DNA of 17,128 nt, taken from assembly GCA_002391525.1 (NCBI GenBank), contig DGFE01000020.1, positions 3,592 to 20,719 on the forward strand, read 5' to 3'. Each line of letters starts with the position of its first letter. The first letter of the stretch is position 1. The notes below the pieces were generated by a model, which saw nothing but the letters and a program-made list of their open reading frames with translations, ran no database searches and was not told the DNA's origin. Of this stretch, positions 15,321-17,128 are shown piece by piece. The translations under genes and the position numbers were made by a program. Source of the DNA: Competibacteraceae bacterium UBA3908. GTDB lineage: Bacteria > Pseudomonadota > Gammaproteobacteria > Competibacterales > Competibacteraceae.

Positions 15321-15632
15321 ATGACAGAGAAGTGGAAGGATCGTTTGACCGACCAACTTTGCAAAGCTTTCTTGGTCTTGGAAAACATTGATGAAGTTTA
15401 CAACTTTCTTGAAGACGTCGCAACTATCGGTGAAATAAGGGCACTAGCTCAAAGGCTTGAAGTCGCTCGCTTACTCGAAGAGGGGTATACTTATCCCCAG
15501 ATAGCACAGCAAACGGGCGCAAGCACGGCAACCATAAGCCGCGTGAAGAAATTTCTTGAGTACGGTGCTGATGGATACAAATTGGTACTAGAGAGGCTCA
15601 AGACCTTCGAAGGCGAAACCAGGCCGGAGTAA
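15321..15632 (+). CDS. yerC: YerC/YecD-family TrpR-like DNA-binding repressor
   Basis: This 103-residue protein belongs to the TrpR superfamily, YerC/YecD branch. It is almost entirely helical. The helix-turn-helix lies at about 57-78 (TYPQIAQQTGASTATISRVKKF), preceded by the family signature LEDVATIGEIRALAQRLEVARLL (30-52). The ATG at 15321 was chosen because homology starts there (TEKWKDRLTDQLCKAF) and a GGGGGG site lies about 9 bases upstream; an earlier in-frame start at 15246 overlaps the promoter. YerC-type proteins have been proposed as histidine-responsive repressors (HisR) in Gram-positive bacteria, and its place directly after hisC supports that. Operator-like repeats in its own leader suggest autoregulation. 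The ligand is not proved by sequence. Confidence 0.88.
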   Translation: MTEKWKDRLTDQLCKAFLVLENIDEVYNFLEDVATIGEIRALAQRLEVARLLEEGYTYPQIAQQTGASTATISRVKKFLEYGADGYKLVLERLKTFEGETRPE

Positions 15633-15667
15633 CTTTTCAAGTGTTAAAGGCATTAGCGATATGATAG

Positions 15668-15710
15668 AAAAGGACGACATTAGTCAAAAGGCTGTCGTCC
15701 TTTTCTTGTT
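15668..15710. terminator. bidirectional rho-independent terminator
   Basis: A perfect 12-bp stem, AAAAGGACGACA (15668-15679) with TGTCGTCCTTTT (15693-15704), encloses a 13-base loop. T-runs follow it on both strands. It sits between the convergent yerC and DUF362 genes and should terminate both transcripts. Confidence 0.92.
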
Positions 15711-15728
15711 TCAAGAAAGTTAAAAGAG

Positions 15729-16874
15729 CTACATTCTTAGCAACTTCATAATAAAGTTTTCTCGAACCTCCATGGCGCCCGTTGGGCACATTTCATGACA
15801 GCAAAGGCATTTGACACAGATTCGTCTGTCGATTTCAGGCAAGGGGTTCATCTTAATGGCGCTCTTGGGGCAAACCTTAACGCAAACGCCACACCTAATG
15901 CAGTTAACTTCTTGAAGATGAGGGCTCAAGGCTACCCATCTATGTGCCCAACCCCTCAACCACGTTGGAAGCATTCTCGATGAAGAAGCTCTTTTAGCGA
16001 ATCCCTTTATTTCCAAATTATCCGGATCTATGCCAATTATGGTTATATCGCTCATTGAAGAAGGTCCTATTCCCCTTTTAGCGGCTAAGTTTATCAAGGG
16101 AATGTCTAAGGGATCTTTATATCCCATTGCTTTTGCTGCTACAAAATCAACTGCCAAAGCGTTTTCGGACGCCATTAAAAGGCCTGCAAACCTTGGTTTG
16201 CCGTGAGTTGGACCGTTTCCTTCCATTGCGTAAATGCCATCCAAGATATTTATCTTCGGAGGGTTTATTGAGTATAGGTCTATTATTGCATTGCATAACC
16301 TATTGATCGACGTGGACAAGTGAGCCTTTTTTCGCGTGTCCGTGTCAGCTATGCCAAAACAGTTTTTCACACAGGCCGTAATTTCCGTTTCAACATGCGT
16401 CTTTAATTTAGCTATATTCACCACGAATGGTGCTTCATAATAACGTTTTGATACGGAGAGGTCTTTTAAGACAACATTAGAAGGTCGTTTGAGTGTCACG
16501 AAGCCAGCGTCCGATAAGATTGTAGCGACAGCGTTGCCATCGTCTTTTACAGCATCCAACATACCAGTTAGCTTTAAAAGCTCTTCTTTTTTGTCTGCAT
16601 GAAGATGTCCTGGAGAGTCTGCGACGGTTATTTTCCCCGAAAAGCCACTGTTTCTGACGAGCTTAATTAAAGCCCTCACAACAGAAGGATGAGTTGTGAC
16701 GGCTTTGTCAGGCGGTTTTGGGGCGAGAAGGTTTGTCTTGAAAAGGAGCTCGTTGGGCATATTGGTCTTAGGCCATCCCCCGATCATCTCTAAAGCGTCG
16801 GCCAAAGCATTGTAAACCTCGTCTGCTTCATAGGAAGAACAACGACTTACCGATACCAGAAACTTATCTGTCAT
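15729..16874 (-). CDS. DUF362 protein with C-terminal double [4Fe-4S] ferredoxin domain
   Basis: The 381-residue protein consists of a DUF362 domain (about 1-300) and a two-cluster ferredoxin domain. DUF362 features include KTNLLAPKPPDKAVTTHP near 46-63, ADSPGH near 85-90, NIAKLKTHVETEITACVKNCFG near 153-174 and LDGIYAMEGNGP near 213-224. The ferredoxin cysteines are C325, C328, C331, C335 and C353, C356, C359, C363, with one extra Cys at 358. Such proteins are common in anaerobes; their reaction is unknown, though electron transfer is implied by the clusters. The ATG at 16874 has GGAGG 8 bases upstream. It overlaps the end of nth by 11 bp, suggesting a translationally coupled operon. No signal peptide is seen, so it is likely cytoplasmic. 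Confidence 0.9.
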   Translation of the reverse strand: MTDKFLVSVSRCSSYEADEVYNALADALEMIGGWPKTNMPNELLFKTNLLAPKPPDKAVTTHPSVVRALIKLVRNSGFSGKITVADSPGHLHADKKEELLKLTGMLDAVKDDGNAVATILSDAGFVTLKRPSNVVLKDLSVSKRYYEAPFVVNIAKLKTHVETEITACVKNCFGIADTDTRKKAHLSTSINRLCNAIIDLYSINPPKINILDGIYAMEGNGPTHGKPRFAGLLMASENALAVDFVAAKAMGYKDPLDIPLINLAAKRGIGPSSMSDITIIGIDPDNLEIKGFAKRASSSRMLPTWLRGWAHRWVALSPHLQEVNCIRCGVCVKVCPKSAIKMNPLPEIDRRICVKCLCCHEMCPTGAMEVRENFIMKLLRM

Positions 16875-17109
16875 TCACTTTTCCTCCCGATGCAAAAAGA
16901 CATAAATTGTGCTCATTTAAGGGGCATACTTCGCATTTAGGCTTCCTGGCCATGCATATGTTTCTACCGTGAGAAATAAGGTCTAGGTGGGCGGACCAGT
17001 ATAAATTTTCAGGAACAGTTAATTCCATGATCTCTTGAATTTCACGAGGGCTCCTTTGAGGATGGACCCATCCAATCCTTTTGCATATACGACTTACATG
17101 TGTATCGAC
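16864..17109 (-). CDS. nth: endonuclease III, C-terminal part (truncated at contig end)
   Basis: Endonuclease III is a DNA glycosylase/AP lyase that removes oxidised pyrimidines. Only the last 81 residues are present, starting VDTHVSRICKRIGW; the Asp of VDTH is the catalytic aspartate (D138 in E. coli), and SHGRNIC precedes the cluster. The [4Fe-4S] ligands are spaced C-x6-C-x2-C-x7-C, whereas the classical spacing is C-x6-C-x2-C-x5-C, so the last loop carries two extra residues. The helix-hairpin-helix and catalytic lysine lie beyond the contig end. An apparent upstream start MYKRQ is encoded by the adapter and is not part of the protein. The stop (TAA at 16864-16866) lies within the DUF362 gene start. 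Confidence 0.93.
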   Translation of the reverse strand, partial: VDTHVSRICKRIGWVHPQRSPREIQEIMELTVPENLYWSAHLDLISHGRNICMARKPKCEVCPLNEHNLCLFASGGKVNDR

Positions 17110-17128
17110 CTGTCTCTTATACACATCT
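17110..17128. other. Nextera/Tn5 mosaic-end adapter sequence (library artefact)
   Basis: The final 19 bases, CTGTCTCTTATACACATCT, are exactly the Tn5 mosaic-end sequence used in Nextera libraries. They interrupt the nth reading frame directly before the codon for V of VDTH. The reverse complement gives the well-known artefactual protein start MYKRQ. This is untrimmed adapter, not genomic DNA or a natural transposon end. Confidence 0.98.

Noticed and set aside
17107..17124. nth start at MYKRQ
   Set aside because: These codons are adapter-derived. Endonuclease III needs some 130 more residues before VDTH.
17110..17128. Natural Tn5/IS50 end
   Set aside because: The sequence is the engineered mosaic end, sits at the very contig terminus, and no transposase or target duplication is present.

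Overview
The window looks like two unrelated pieces of bacterial DNA joined end to end. Positions 1 to about 12,800 are GC-rich (a sampled line near 9,000 is 41/60 G+C). They carry a housekeeping block in the order usual for Gammaproteobacteria, almost all on the minus strand: rimP-nusA-infB-rbfA-truB-rpsO-pnp, then tRNA-Ser(GGA), 4.5S SRP RNA, dnaX-ybaB-recR and a HIT-family gene. The 3' part of a plus-strand AlgR/LytTR response regulator lies at the left edge. RecR, RpsO, TruB, NusA and PNPase all align well with the E. coli proteins from memory. PNPase even keeps its catalytic aspartates at the E. coli numbers (D486, D492).

Positions 13,083 to 17,109 are AT-richer (sampled lines are 23/60 and 27/60 G+C) and use different codons and AT-rich spacers. 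They encode a secreted SYLF-domain protein, histidinol-phosphate aminotransferase (hisC), a TrpR/YerC-type repressor, a DUF362 protein with a double [4Fe-4S] ferredoxin tail, and the C-terminal part of endonuclease III (nth). This set suits an anaerobe such as a Synergistota or clostridial bacterium, but I cannot place it more exactly. The last 19 bases (17,110-17,128) are the Nextera/Tn5 mosaic-end adapter, which is not biological DNA.

Between the two pieces lie tRNA-fMet and tRNA-Leu(UAA), a strong consensus promoter and two rho-independent terminators. In many Gammaproteobacteria secG and a tRNA-Leu precede tRNA-fMet and rimP. Here secG is missing and the foreign-looking SYLF gene begins 14 bp from the promoter. 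A chimeric assembly, possibly bridged through the highly conserved initiator tRNA, explains this best. A real transfer cannot be excluded without read mapping.

Functionally, the left block is one large transcription, translation and RNA-decay neighbourhood: ribosome maturation (RimP, RbfA), initiation (IF2), antitermination (NusA), tRNA modification (TruB), ribosomal protein S15, RNA decay (PNPase), protein targeting (SRP RNA) and replication/repair (DnaX, YbaB, RecR). The right block pairs hisC with a probable autoregulated TrpR-family repressor, converging on a bidirectional terminator with an nth-DUF362 operon. I found no new defence, mobile or biosynthetic system. The best leads are the artefacts at the join and contig end, and the operator-like repeats in front of the YerC-type gene.
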